Part shown: piece by piece, positions 1 to 11,689 of the stretch
How the letters are laid out: each line of letters opens with the position of its first letter
How positions within the stretch are numbered: position 1 is the first letter of the stretch
NCBI GenBank assembly: GCA_033964015.1
Contig: CM066912.1
Location: forward strand, 19,517,073 to 19,581,072
Direction of reading: 5' to 3'
Source of the DNA: Scolanthus callimorphus
Taxonomy: Eukaryota; Cnidaria; Anthozoa; Actiniaria; Edwardsiidae
Length of the DNA stretch: 64,000 nucleotides
Position numbers and translations under genes: made by a program
The notes under the pieces: model-generated
What the model saw: only the letters and a program-made list of their open reading frames with translations
The model's database searches: none
What the model was told of the DNA's origin: nothing

Positions 1-1641
1 GGTCGTCATTCTTTAATGGACGCCGTAGTGGTGAGAGCTCTGCAAGCCGACGAATTTCAAAGCTCTTCTACTATCTACGTCCATTGCATTGATTCTAACG
101 TGAAACTGAAGCTGAATGCAGCAAATATTGAATGTTAAGATGTTAAGTCTTTGTTGGGGCACATTTGTTTTCCAAACGAACTCGAAATTCGTCGTATTGT
201 TCTGTTCGCCGAACGACAACAACTCCTGTCGCAGTTGGAAAACCAGCCTTCTCCTGCTGTAATAGAGGTTACTGAGAGCTGTAGAGTTCAGGTAAGTCTC
301 ATTTGAGGTTTTTCTTGATGGTTTTATTTTGGGATTTTGCGGAAATTACCCGAGTCTTCCCTACATTCTATTTGATTCGCGTAAATGTGAGACCTGGCAC
401 GATATTTAATTTATTTATGTCATAAATAAGCTTTTGACTCATAGCCTAAATTTTCTTGATTTTAGCGTGGTTCCATTGTTACATTAAGGCTATATTTCCT
501 CGAAACCTACCGGCTAGGTCCGCCAAAAAATCTGTTATAGATTTCACTGCTTGTAGACGCAAAAATTCGCCCCTGGTTTATCATTGCAATGTCACAAATT
601 TTGCAGCTTCTTGTGCCAGTTTACTCGCACTGTTGTGGGTTTTAGAAGTCAGGATATTGAACACAAGTAACAGAGTGCTGTTTATCGATGAATCTAACTT
701 TTATTTGTGTTTAGATTGTAGTGAAAAGTTCAATACACTTTCTCCTCGCTGTAGTTATTGTCATCACATCATTTGTTCTTGATCAATTCCTTCCTCTCAT
801 TCATTTCCTAATTCTCAATTATTATCTTATGATGTAGATTGAAGATGATGATGAAGACTGGTTTGAGAGAGTTCTTATATACAATTGGAAGGTTACAAAC
901 TTATCATTGTCTGCAAGTGCCATGAAACCTGCCCTTCACCCTAACAGAAGAAATAATTTTCCCACCATGCCATTTCTGGACCTTCGCAAGACCACATGTA
1001 ACTGTAGTAATTTTCCACGAACAGGACCAGTGCTGTTACCTGATAATGAAGATGGAGTGGTTGTAGTTTGCCTTAGTGAAAGTGATGACAACGATGATGA
1101 TGATTAAGCTGATCATGATGACAACAGCAGTGGTGATGACAGGGGAGACGATGAAAATCTGGCAGTTGCCAGCTCTAGTCAAAGTGCCGCAGACACCAGG
1201 AACCAGCCAAAGAAAACTAAACCAGCAATTCAATATGCAGAGAAGGCAAAGCTTAAGGGGTGCAGTTTCCATCCAGAATTTCAGAAGACTTTGGAAAAGT
1301 GCCAGGCTGCAATTAGATCTAAAACTGAAGTTGAACTAAGATTGAACATTGAGCCTGTTAATATCAGAGATGAGAATGCTATAGTTGTGCAGGCATTTGT
1401 GGACAACAGCTGGTCGTCAATTGGCTATATCCCTGGTAGGAAGGTTCCAAAAGTGTTGACTGCAATGGGCGAGGACTTGATTACAAACGTTAAGCTTGAC
1501 AGAGTGTACAGGGTGCACATTTTTAATGCAAATGAGCTGTTCTTATTTGGAGATGTGGTTATGGTTAAGTATGGACGATGGAGTGCTGACAAAAAGTCAT
1601 ATGTTTACAATGAGGCAGTTCCTAAGAAGTATTCCTCATAG
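1..1641 (+). pseudogene. HIRAN-like domain gene, 3' part, two exons, two in-frame stops
   Basis: Two exons in one frame: 1-291, ending CAG|GTAAGT, and 838-1641, starting after TAG, joined in phase 0 and ending at a TAA after KKYSS. The first exon is open from the window edge, so the gene starts to the left. The last ~120 residues (from about 1290) match the HIRAN pattern: an Arg/Asn-Ile-Glu-Pro stretch, then RDENAIVV and SIGYIPGRKVPKVL. HIRAN domains bind DNA ends in Rad5/HLTF-type proteins and also occur alone or in mobile elements. An Asp-rich acidic linker precedes the domain (1075-1160). TAA codons interrupt the frame at 136-138 and 1105-1107 with no frameshift, so this is probably a decaying copy. 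The domain call is by eye; the biological role is unknown. Confidence 0.6.
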
Positions 1642-2439
1642 CAACCATCAAAAGACACTGTTTAGTACTGAACTGAACTGAACTTGCTTTATTGTTACAG
1701 TTTTGTAGAAACATCACTATTTACATTTTTAGGCCTTAAGAAATATAATTTTAGGCTTCCCTCATGACAATGTCACTTTGGAAAATACCACCACGTTTTA
1801 TTTAGCATTGAAACATAAAACCAACAATAGTCTGAATTACCACTGCTCAAATGAATCCAAGAAGCACAGATAGAGTACAAGCCTCTGATGTAAATAACTC
1901 ACAAATTCTATCAAGTATGAAAATTGTTCTCATGTTTTCTCATTGTCTGGCCTGCAAGCCGGGTTTCCAGTGGGTTTTTTTGAGAGTTTACAGGCTACCT
2001 TCAGGTGGTTTGGCGTTGGTATTCACAACTTTGCTGCTTAAAACCGAGGCTAGTACTGTACACAATGTGTTCTTTGTGCTTTTGTTCAGCAGCATTACTG
2101 AGTTTGAAACTAACTGGACTATTACAAAATGCTGTCAGCATTTTCTTTCTAGGATGGGAACATCTGAAAACAAAATGGTGGTATTGTGACAAAGGTCCAC
2201 TGTCTGCAGGGAGATGTCAGTAAATACATCTCACACAATAACTATGCAGTAGCTCTGGTTTTTAGAAGTCTGCTTCATTGGATGCCATTGCCATACAGTC
2301 TAAATGCACAAACAGTGGTGTATCTACCGGTAAATTGCAACTGTTTAACCTGAAGGTTAACATTTCACAACTAAGTTACAGATAATAGTTCTCACATATT
2401 CAATGACCAAAAATAATTCTATCACCCGGCTACCTGCAA
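1642..2439. other. Non-coding stretch between the HIRAN-like gene and a MITE
   Basis: No open frame with coding character on either strand. The sequence is AT-rich and unremarkable. Its first ~100 bases probably hold the 3' UTR of the HIRAN-like gene, but I see no clear AATAAA polyadenylation signal there. Confidence 0.4.
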
Positions 2440-2786
2440 TGGCTGATTGCATTTTTAAACCGCACCGGGGGGGTTGAGGACCTCCCTTAAAAAGACCCCC
2501 TCCCCTGGAATTTCCACTCGTGAAACAGACCCCCTCCCCTGCAATTTCCAACCTCATAAAGGACCCCCTCCCCTGGAATTTCCATTTTTTCCGGCAAAAT
2601 ACCCCTGGAAAATCTATTTTGGGATAAATTGCCCCTGGAAAGTCACCTTTTTCATCCCTACCCTTGGAATTTCCAGTCTCCCGACACCCCCTCCCGTGGA
2701 ATTTCCAGAGTCCAATACAACCCCCTTGGAAAATTTTCCATAGGTCCTCAACCCCCCCCAGTGCGGTTTAAAAATGCAATCAGCCA
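2440..2786. mobile_element. MITE with 43-bp terminal inverted repeats and CCCTGGAATTTCCA repeats
   Basis: The ends TGGCTGATTGCATTTTTAAA and its reverse complement at 2767-2786 form terminal inverted repeats that continue through a G/C run next to GAGGACC. The interior is a series of short units containing CCCTCCCCTGGAATTTCC. No ORF. A related degenerate copy lies at 8800-9050, and another flanks the Ngaro-like element (35507-35605 and 51646-51805). Non-autonomous DNA element; the helping family is unknown. Confidence 0.75.
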
Positions 2787-3438
2787 ATCCCTATTGCATA
2801 TTGAGCTTTGCTTTTTCAGTGACAACATTTCCCAGAAACAGCATATAAAAATCCCACAAGCATGAATCTGAAGGAAAAAGTACTGCAGTAGTTTCATAAA
2901 AAGATTCCTGCAAGGCAGTTCCAGAAGGTTCTAAAGATCCACCTCTTAAGAGGCCTTGACATGGAAATACAAACAATTTTGTAAGGATTTTGAAATTTGC
3001 TGATCTGTGGAAAATTAGTGAAAATTCCATTTTTACATTGCTAACATTTAAATCAATATGAGTTTGATATTTTTCTCAGGTTTCAAACAATTTTCAGCCT
3101 AAACTAAAGCCACTACCATCACAGACACTCGAATCTTTTTAATGACCCCAAAAATGTATAGGGCAGCATTAAAAAATAAAGCTCGATAAAAAGTGCACAT
3201 AACTCGTTATAAATTACATTATCCCATTTATGATTGATACAACAGGATTACTGTACATTGCATAGATTACTTATGGCTGAGGAATAAACTGCCATCATTT
3301 GTTTGGGCTATGCCACCCCACCCCCCCACCCCATCATACACCCCCACCCCCCATCATACAACATATGGACAATTTTGGCATGATTTTATACCATTAGACT
3401 CAGAACATTTTAATTAGAGCTGCACATCAAACAATCCC
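2787..3438. other. Non-coding, includes C-rich simple repeat
   Basis: No coding signal. A C-rich CCCACCCC/CATCATACA simple repeat lies at about 3310-3362. This is the 3' flank of the minus-strand gene ending at 3439. Confidence 0.4.
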
Positions 3439-6400
3439 TCATAACATTGGTGCTGGGTCAACCACAGGACAGTGCATTCTATGACGCAGAGTAACCCTGT
3501 TACGGACTGGGAGGAATGCACGGCCAGCTACTACTAATGATGAGTCTTCTCTCTGGTTGAGTCTGAGTCGATGAAGTCGCAATGGGTGGTTCCGAGCATC
3601 AACATTGTCCTCATCAAAGTCAGGCCTTTCATCAAAGGATGGCTGCTCCTCAGTAAAACGCTCATTCAGGTTCCAGTAATAAAACGGGAGTTGTGTGTCC
3701 ATCCGTTTCTTGAACTCTCTGTTGGCATGAATATAATTTCTGATTACTCTCAAGTGCCAGTCAGAAGCCACTTGACATCCCAATGTCAATGCAACATTAC
3801 CAAACAATGTGAATTTTGCTAGTTATATATTTCATGCAACTGCAACAATCAATAAGCTTATTGATTATTATAAGACGATATAACGCATGCTTTGATTGGT
3901 CCAAATCTACGCCTGTGGCTCATAATTTTACAATGTTCTTGTGTGTCTCCCAACATCAAACGTGCTCTATTGTGCCGATAAAGTCATAGAAAGTTATGCT
4001 CTAATGCTTAATTAACACTACTGGATAGATGAATCTCCATCAAAAAAATGTAACAATCAATAACTATATGTACCTGACAACCTTAGGCCACAGCTGAACG
4101 AAGTCTTTTAATGTGAAGACCACGCCTATGTACCTGTGGACCAAACTAAAGAAAGACTCCAAGTCATCTGTCCCCCCAGCACGTGGGTGCTCTGGATAGC
4201 CAATGATGGTGTTCAGCCTCCGTCTGTGTTCCTGGCTCTCTACATTTGTAGTGATTTCGATGACAGTTTCCCTAGAAAACCCACAGATATATTCCACAGG
4301 CCTAAAACATACAAAATAAATCAATCTATCTTTTATATACCTGCCTACATCAAATGATTAAAATTGCCATTTCAGATTATGTGATGTTAATTAATCATGT
4401 CAAGATAACATGTCTGTAGTTTTCATTAGGATACTATGCCACTCTTCTTTCCAGTTTAATTGTTTGGACATATTTTTCTGTCATAGTTGCATTAACGAAT
4501 TGTGTGGTTCCAGAAATTATCCATAACCCCCCTTCGGGATGGGGGGGGGGGTCTATTTACCTGATCTTTTCCATACAAATAATGTATTTTCCTTTGGAAA
4601 TTCCAAAGGGGGGGAATATGGATATTTTCTGGAACCACACATTATTATAAGAAACTTTGACATACTTTGCTTGTAGTCAAGATGACAAATGGGAGATTCG
4701 ACTGCATTGTCATTTTAGCAATTTCATAGATAAGAAAATGTATGGTTTTTGAACATGGTGGAAGCATTCTGCCTAGGCTGTACAATTGCACTAGTCCACG
4801 GCACATCCAATTACCTGTTAATATCCAATCTGCTGAAGTCATATGTTTGACTATGCCATGGCATCCACTTGTCCAGAATCAAATTCAGAAGGTGGTAATT
4901 GTAACGGCAACGTTGCAGTTGGGTCAGACCTCTGCCATCGCTGGCCTCATGCCAATTAGCTAAAGCTTTCACAAATGAGGCCTCAGTATGGAACCCTTGC
5001 TCCTGAAGGGATTTTGCCACTAGTGCTGACAGAAGCCGTTCTGCATCAACATTTGACTGCTTCCTCTTGCCTACCAGTGCAGCATGAGTTAAACCACTCT
5101 TTGGGTCTTTTAAGGCCTTGTCAAAGGCAGCATAGTCCAGATCAGGGTTGTTGCCTTTCCGGATACTGCTAGCAGTTCGTCTGAAAACATGGTTATGGTC
5201 TCCACGGTCATGCCTGATTGTTTTGGTAATGGGATCCATTTCTGGGACATATAAATATGTCCCAAAATCTACTCCTCGTTGCTGCCAGTGGTGTATAGTG
5301 GACTTAAAGACATATGTTGATGCCATTGATCGCAGCATGTCAAGCTGTGACTCTGGAACATTTGGGCGAAATGGGTAGGGATCATATCCAGCTGGGACCA
5401 TCCTACTTCTGATGTTCCTTAGTGCATCTTCTAGTGCCATCCCATCTGCCCTGAGGTTATGCAGGTCTTTTATCATGTCGTCATCTATATCAGCATTTGG
5501 TCTAGCAGTTATTGGTTTCCCATTGTGGTCAACTGCAACACATCAGAGTTGACAAAAATTAATAAGTTAGGCACACATATACTATACACTAGATACAGAA
5601 GTTGTTTGAATCATCATGTATACTGAACCTACCATGTAATATGAGTAATGCATGGTCAATGCTAATGACTGGATGTAAAGTACATGTACATGTATATGAT
5701 GACAGAAGAGTGTGAAATCACAGAAAATATACAGCCTCTGCAGGAATATGCCAAAGGGTCTGTTGAAATGTTTCTATGGGAAATGTGATGTTTACAACGT
5801 GGAAAATCAGGGCAATAGACAACTGGAATTTCCTATTTGCTCTGTACTGTGGTATGGAAATTTTGTCTGGAATTACACAATGTCATACTGTAATTTTCAG
5901 AATCAATATGTTACACAGCATTCAATGGTCATTTCTGTACCTCCAAGTTGAACAAACATTTCAAGAAGCACATTCCTTGACAATGACTTGCAGCTCTCCT
6001 TAGCATCATGACGGATCTGCCACAAATGTAAGGGCCTTGCTTCTCCTTGGGTGCGCAGGGAGCAGAATTCACCATCTGTAACTGTCCCTGTTCAAATAAA
6101 CAATACATGACAAACTAAAGTGGAACCTATGTTAAGCAGCCCCCTATTCAGTGGCAAAACTGGGAAACCTCTATTGTAGCAGTCAACCTCTATTAAGCGG
6201 TTAGACAGCTAATTCCAGAGGGTGACTGCTTAAAAGAGGTTCAGAAGTAACTAACCTAAACCAATACTTAAATCTTGGTTAGTAAAGTTGGAGTTCAGAA
6301 ATGGTATTTTGCCTATTTTGGATCTACATATGGGCAGGTAGCAATGGTGGCAAAACCAACAATGATCACCACAAAATGATATCTAGCAGCCACTCAGAAT

Positions 6401-9400
6401 TGTAAGCTGCAGGATTATTCATGCAGCTAATCACAGCATACAAAAGGGATACAAAGAAGGTAGCAATTACTGTAAACTACACCATTCAACAACTGTAAAC
6501 TACACCATGCACTACAACATTCAGTTTCATGAATGTGTCTTACCTGCAACTGTGAGTCCTGCTTTGACCATCTCCTCCTTTAGTTCTCTGTTTATGTCTC
6601 GTATGTACTGGTCCTTTAGGCTGGTGTACGGTATGTACCTCACAGGAAGGGCATATGGCTTCTGGTTCCTTCTTTCGTCGGAGATCATGGTAACTAGAAC
6701 ATGAGTGGCACACTTTCTCTTCTTCTTGAAAAGATTACGCAGGTATTGGTGTGTTCCCATCTTCAGGCTTTTGAGTGACATTCTCACAGCCTAAAATTCA
6801 AACAGTGATTTGTGATGATGTGGTATGGTTTGGTTTTCCTTTGGGAAATGGTAGCACTTATGGTCTACACAACAACAACAACAACAAGCACTTAAAAGCT
6901 TTTTTGACTTTAGACCTTGCACGTCATGATGACAATGAACAACTGTTAAAAAATTGTCACGCTTTTCTAAGATGAGCTTGAATTTGCATAGCAAAATTCA
7001 TGCCTCACAAATGGGTGTAATGCAAATCAGACAAAGTCACAGTGATGTATAACACTGAATTTGATTTTCACTCTGAGCCAATTGATGGTACCTGCAAAAA
7101 TTGACTGTACCTTCATTTCAGTTTTTGAAGATGGGCTTAGATGAGAGAGCACCTCCTCATATTCTGCCTTGAATTCCTGGGCCTGCTGGGTGAGTTGCTG
7201 GTACTCAATCACTTCCCAGTTTAAGTTCTTTAATGTCTCTTCCGAAGAGCCAGGGCGGTTGAACTTCTTACGGAATTCCTCTTGGGCTCCAGCAAGTCCA
7301 CTGTCAAGAAATTCCTTGTCCTCCTCCAACTTCATGACTATCTTTCCAATATCCCTCTGACAATCAACCTTTGATGCATCATTTGCTGTCACGCTGCCCA
7401 CTTGTCCCAACCGTTCTTCATACTCCTTGCGCCTTCTTTCCAATTCTCCATCACCCATATCCACGTCACCATTCCACACCTTTCTTACAGATTCCATCAG
7501 ACCACTTTTCATGTCAGTTGCATCTAGCTTTATCCAGAAGCGTCCATCTGGATTAGCTTTCTTAAGCTCATTAAGACTGTGAACCTTAAAAATAAAGAAA
7601 AGAATTTCACTGAAATCAGAGTTAATACTTCTAATTCAAAATGGAGACCTTAATTTCATGTTCAATTTTCATGGTCCTTTTTTACAGGTATGTACCCTTC
7701 AAGCAATAAGTCTCTTTCCTGCGTGAGGGTGCAAAGTTCACTTTGTACACTAGCAAGTTTGTTTCCAGCATAAAGATCAGGGAAATCACTGCAGGGTATC
7801 TTCCAGTTGAATAGCAGAGATACTTGTTTTTGCATATGCTTTGAGGTCAAGAATTGAATGGAAATCTACTTAGCATCAATGTTACCTGGATTGCTGTTCC
7901 TGGAGTTTTAGTGCTTTCAACAGAAAGTCGAGTCCTTTTCTTCTGTGTTGTCAGAGAGGTTCTCGCAACATTCACTCTAGCCTTTAAAAAAGGTAAAGAA
8001 AAATAAATAGTGAATGGATATTCATTTTCTAAGGAAAATTTCTCAGGAAAATTTAGATTTAACCTTAGTACCGAGATAATTGAAAAAAAAAATTACTGCG
8101 CATAAGCTTTTGGCTAGTACTCTAGCCTTGTTAACATGCCCTGCTGTAGCCTCGCGGTGATGGAAAGGAGAGGCTACCAAGGACCCACACAACCCGCTTT
8201 TTTAAAATTATCTCAGTACTTACGTTAAAGCTAAATTTTCCTGAAAAACAATAATAATACACTGCCACACTTAACAACATCTTGCTAATTTCATAGTTTG
8301 AAACAGGAGAAAAATATGACAAAGAAAAAATGTTGTCATGATTAATCTTTTTTTTTTAAGAAATATAAACATCTCATAGGTTGTCAGTGAGACAACCACC
8401 TTGAATGATCCAGTAGTCAATAAAAAATGGGCTGCTGTTTCTGATCACTATACAACCTTGGATTGACATGATACTCTAGGGGATAGCTCATACAGTACAC
8501 AACATGAAACAAGCAAGCTGTTAGAAAGAACTAAAGTAAAGAAATCTCTTTATTACCTTCAGTGGATAACCAACATCGCTTCTGTCACATCCACTCCACA
8601 TTGGACCAGCGAATAGCCTTTGGAACCTATGTGGAAACTCCGTATCCATTGTTTCCAGCCAAGCTTTATAATCATCTGGCTCCTTTATCTGATTGATCAA
8701 ATAAGACAAAATTTAAGTTACTCTAGCACAGCAAATCAGGAAAGTTGTTTTTGGGTCAGTTACAGGGAAACCCTGATATAAAAATGATTTAAACTGGGAG
8801 GTCATTGTATTGTAAAAATCCTAGGGGGAGGGGTCAAGGACCCCTGGAAATTTGTTTGTTTAAGCTGTGGAAAAGGGCGTGTTTAGGCAACCTAGAAATG
8901 TCAAGGGAGGAGGTGTTCAAGTTCCAGGGGAGGAGGGTGTTTAGGCACCCTGGAAATTCCAGGGGAGGGGGTGTCAAAGACCTCATAAAATTCCAGGGGA
9001 GGGGTCTTTAAATGGTAGGGTCCCCGGGTTTGAAAAAATAATGCGATCAGCCAATGTATAACAATGTATACTTAGCTCAAGTTCCTTTATTCATAGTGTG
9101 ATCAAGGAAATTTGTTGTTTACTTAGAGAGATCTAAAGATAAGTTTACTGGTAGATTGTGCAGTTACCTGTTGAACATTTGTGCATGAGAAGAACTCGAT
9201 ATTGTAGTGAAGTAGACCAAATGGCATGCGGTCTAGGGGCATCAATGGCAGCTTTGTGCCGGGTCGGTTTTCACATATACACTGGCAGAGCTTGTACATT
9301 ATGTTGTTCTTGCCAGCATCCTGTAGCCTTTTCATGGCTCTTAAAGACATGGAACCATAGTTTCCAGGGTTGCTGTCAATGCCCATGTCTCTGGCAAGGC

Positions 9401-10619
9401 TACTAAATAACTCATTTGTTATGGCTTCCTGAAAAGGTTGACCAAGTGTAGGAAGAACAACCCTGATGGTGTCTGCATACACCTGGTCGTCGTAATCTTG
9501 CTTCAATAGCTCCAGCAGAAGCCAGGTGACATCCCTTTGCAGGCGAGGGATAAGTTCTTGGATAAGGTCCTTACACTGAGAGGGAGTGAGGTGTTTTCCA
9601 CAGCCCTCTCTTAGGACAAATGGTGCATTTAGGGGGGAAGCCGGGTTAACAGGACATGCAGGGGTTTCCTGGTTTAGGTACTCATCAACTGACAAGCCAT
9701 ACTTTTCTTCTGCCTTTGTAACATTTGTGTACTCTTTAGATAGCATTTGGACCTGTTGTCTCACAGAGGCACCTGGTAACAAATATATTTAGATGTAGAT
9801 GAATACTATACGCAATCCAGTTAATAAATTGTGCATCATGCATCTAAGTTGCAAAAAATGTTCGCTTTTTCATACAAGTACCTTTACGTTTGAAGTCTGT
9901 GCCTGCGACATCCTTAATGAAGGTAGCAGCTTCCTCCCAGTATGGGTGTGTAGCCCTCATTGAAGGCCATGCTTTGTTTGTAGCTTGCAGGTCTTGGTGC
10001 AATGCTACGAATTGCACTAGCGCTGCTTGTTCTTCCTCACTCCACCTGGGAGCTCGCTTTGGTTTTGGAGGAGTTTTTCTCGCATTGGTTAGTAATCTCT
10101 GAGCTGCCTAAAAGATAAAAAATACAACATGAGTGAGATGTAAATCAGCACAGCCCATATTGCCCTAATATTGTGCATTGTATACAGCTCCCTGAATGAA
10201 GATCAAAAGCCTGCAATCACAGATTTCTGAAGCCAAGCGAAGTTATCAACATTCACTTCTTTTATTACAGCATTTCAATTTTAACAATAGTCGAAGAATT
10301 TATTACTGAGTTGAAGTGAAATGAGTTTGCCTCAGTGTTGGGGAAATGTTGTACTCAGATGCTCACAATTTTCAAATGGTTCAGTTTAGACAACAATCGC
10401 TTTTTGTATGTGTGAAAGTTGGCCATCTAGTTCAACAAATCATTAGTTTTTAAGAGTGGACCGCAACTATTCCTTTAGTTAACTTCTATTAAGCTTATAG
10501 CTTACCTTTTGTGCTGGACTTTTGGCGGGAGACAGGAAAAGTTCTCTCTTCGTAGAACGCGTTTTACTAGGCGTCGAGTCCGAAGGCCGTTTCCTTTTAC
10601 CAGGCCTGCTTCCTAGCTC
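3439..10619 (-). CDS. Large SANT/Myb-like plus DDE-transposase-like gene, 12 coding exons
   Basis: Exons in transcription order: 10619-10506, 10107-9882, 9772-9168, 8688-8557, 7981-7886, 7838-7686, 7584-7111, 6790-6544, 6087-5941, 5532-4815, 4301-4074, 3748-3439. All have GT-AG borders, every junction keeps phase, and the sum is 1,149 codons plus TGA, without any stop or frameshift. The N-terminus is basic. Residues ~60-115 look SANT/Myb/trihelix-like (RWSEEEQAALVQF ... AWPSM ... YWEEAA), which suggests DNA binding. The middle is rich in Glu/Lys with coiled-coil character. The C-terminal half has Asp in VTMISDERR, Asp in TVTDGEFCSLR, and Glu in GGTDDLESFF, spaced as in RNase-H-fold transposases, plus a conserved-looking QLPFYYWNLNERF. 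I infer a transposase or a domesticated transposase. The initiator exon is not in the listed set (see 11258). The donor at 7111 (AAG|GTACAG) was chosen over GCAG|GTACC at 7092 because only it keeps frame. Confidence 0.72.
4501..4641. mobile_element. MITE, TGTGTGGTTCCAGAAA terminal inverted repeats
   Basis: The ends TGTGTGGTTCCAGAAATTAT and its inverse at 4623-4641 flank a G/C-run core. A second copy is at 26481-26602 and a diverged one at 35246-35424, which supports a family. It lies upstream (on the plus coordinate) of exon 4074-4301, within an intron of the large minus-strand gene. Confidence 0.7.
8042..8244. mobile_element. Foldback MITE in an intron
   Basis: The left end CTCAGGAAAATTTAGATTTA continues through TTAGTACCGAGATAATT and is matched, with a few mismatches, by the reverse complement of 8200-8244. 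No coding capacity. Located between exons 7886-7981 and 8557-8688 of the SANT/DDE-like gene. Confidence 0.6.
8800..9050. mobile_element. Degenerate copy of the CCCTGGAATTTCC MITE family (reverse orientation)
   Basis: Repeated units of the form AATTCCAGGGGAGG and the terminal GATCAGCCAAT at ~9043 match the family seen at 2440-2786 in opposite orientation. The left end is poorly preserved. Intronic in the minus-strand gene. Confidence 0.55.
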
Positions 10620-11317
10620 CTTTAAAAGTTCAATAAAAAGATAACTTCAGTAACAAGAAATAAACTGAATAAAGTTTAAATAATCTTTATTTTTAGACGG
10701 TATCTGGGTGCTGAAACGAGTCGCTGAAACAAAAAATTGCCAAACATCGATCGTTGTCACGATCGTTGCGGTCGTTTTACTCGATTTTTCAAGATCTAAT
10801 CAAATAAAGAAATGAAATAAACGAAGCATATTACTGTAAGTCTATATTATCGGCACAAGTTTTAGCATATAAGCGTGGAAAATAGAGCAAACCTTGGGAT
10901 ATCGAGATCTTTGGAATGCGAGTATATCCGGTCCTCGTGTTCGGCACGAAGCCGAAATTACCCCAGTTTTGGCACTCCAAAAGTTGAACAAAAATTGGAG
11001 TAATAGGGAGTATTATCTATCGGCGGTATAGATTACCTGTCGAAGGATCAAGCTAGGTTATGTATTTGCTTAATACTCCTCTGTTTTAGCCTGAATGGAA
11101 TAAATTTCACGGTGCTCTTGAAGTTGAATGACAAACGGTCACGCATGAGCTCATTATTGAAAACACAAAACCAAAGGCTTACGTTGCTTTCATATGCAAA
11201 ATTACTAATCTTTAGAAAGGTCATAATGTCAACAACGTCATGGAATGATTTACTTACCATTGGCTGCACTCAAGAGAAGGATAAAAGCATCTGGAAGTCA
11301 CGCTAAAATTCGTCGAG
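10620..11317. other. Non-coding 5' flank/first intron of the minus-strand gene
   Basis: No coding ORF. Contains a palindrome-rich patch around 10740-10780 (CGATCGTTGTCACGATCG). Likely first intron and promoter region if the ATG at 11258 is used. Confidence 0.35.
11258..11260 (-). other. Possible initiator codon exon of the SANT/DDE-like gene
   Basis: On the minus strand an ATG is followed directly by a strong donor (ATG|GTAAGT at 11257-11252). Splicing it to the exon starting at 10619 keeps phase 0 and would supply the missing start codon. This is inference; no transcript evidence is available, and another upstream exon could serve. Confidence 0.25.
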
Positions 11318-11689
11318 ATAGTAATATATTCTCACTGGGTCCCATTGTGCTCTATATAAGATATGGGAGAAAAGGCCTGGCGGAGCCAAAGATGGCAATA
11401 GTTTGTAATGACTAACCATCAGATCTAAGGGTGAGCACGATGAGAGCAACGGCCACCACCAATACATTATAAGATTGTACTATATAGGTTATGAAAAAGG
11501 GGGAGGGAGGGTGGGGGAAAGAAAGCCAAGAGGCACCACCAGGTCTAAGGGAGAGCACAATGAGACCACAGGCCACCACTAATATGACGTCTCCCATAGA
11601 CGTCATTCCGGGCGTTCGTTCTCAACCAACTGAGTATGTTAATGAGTTGATATCTTATATACGTACTGCTGGTCCCCAGTGGGAATAGT
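11318..11689. mobile_element. Short element sharing both ends with the 3.5-kb neighbour
   Basis: The left 63 bp (11318-11380) recur at 11685-11747. The right 81 bp (11609-11689) recur at 15075-15155. The two ends are themselves imperfect inverted repeats (TATTCTCACTGGG against the inverse of CCCAGTGGGAATA, both followed by a TATATAAGATAT block). Inside are two ~45-bp direct repeats around AGGTCTAAGGGAGAGCAC. No ORF. Looks like a non-autonomous deletion derivative. Confidence 0.6.

Noticed and set aside
1036..1339. Overlapping ORFs on both strands around the GAT repeat
   Set aside because: Shadows of the Asp-rich linker of the HIRAN-like gene.
1..1641. Alternative genetic code or stop readthrough to explain the TAA codons
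   Set aside because: Nuclear genes nearby end normally at TAA/TGA/TAG and the breaks elsewhere include indels; decay is simpler.
7092..7110. Donor GCAG|GTACC at 7092 for the exon ending near 7111
   Set aside because: Gives phase 1, which puts the next exon into a frame with an early TAA; the donor at 7111 keeps the long frame.
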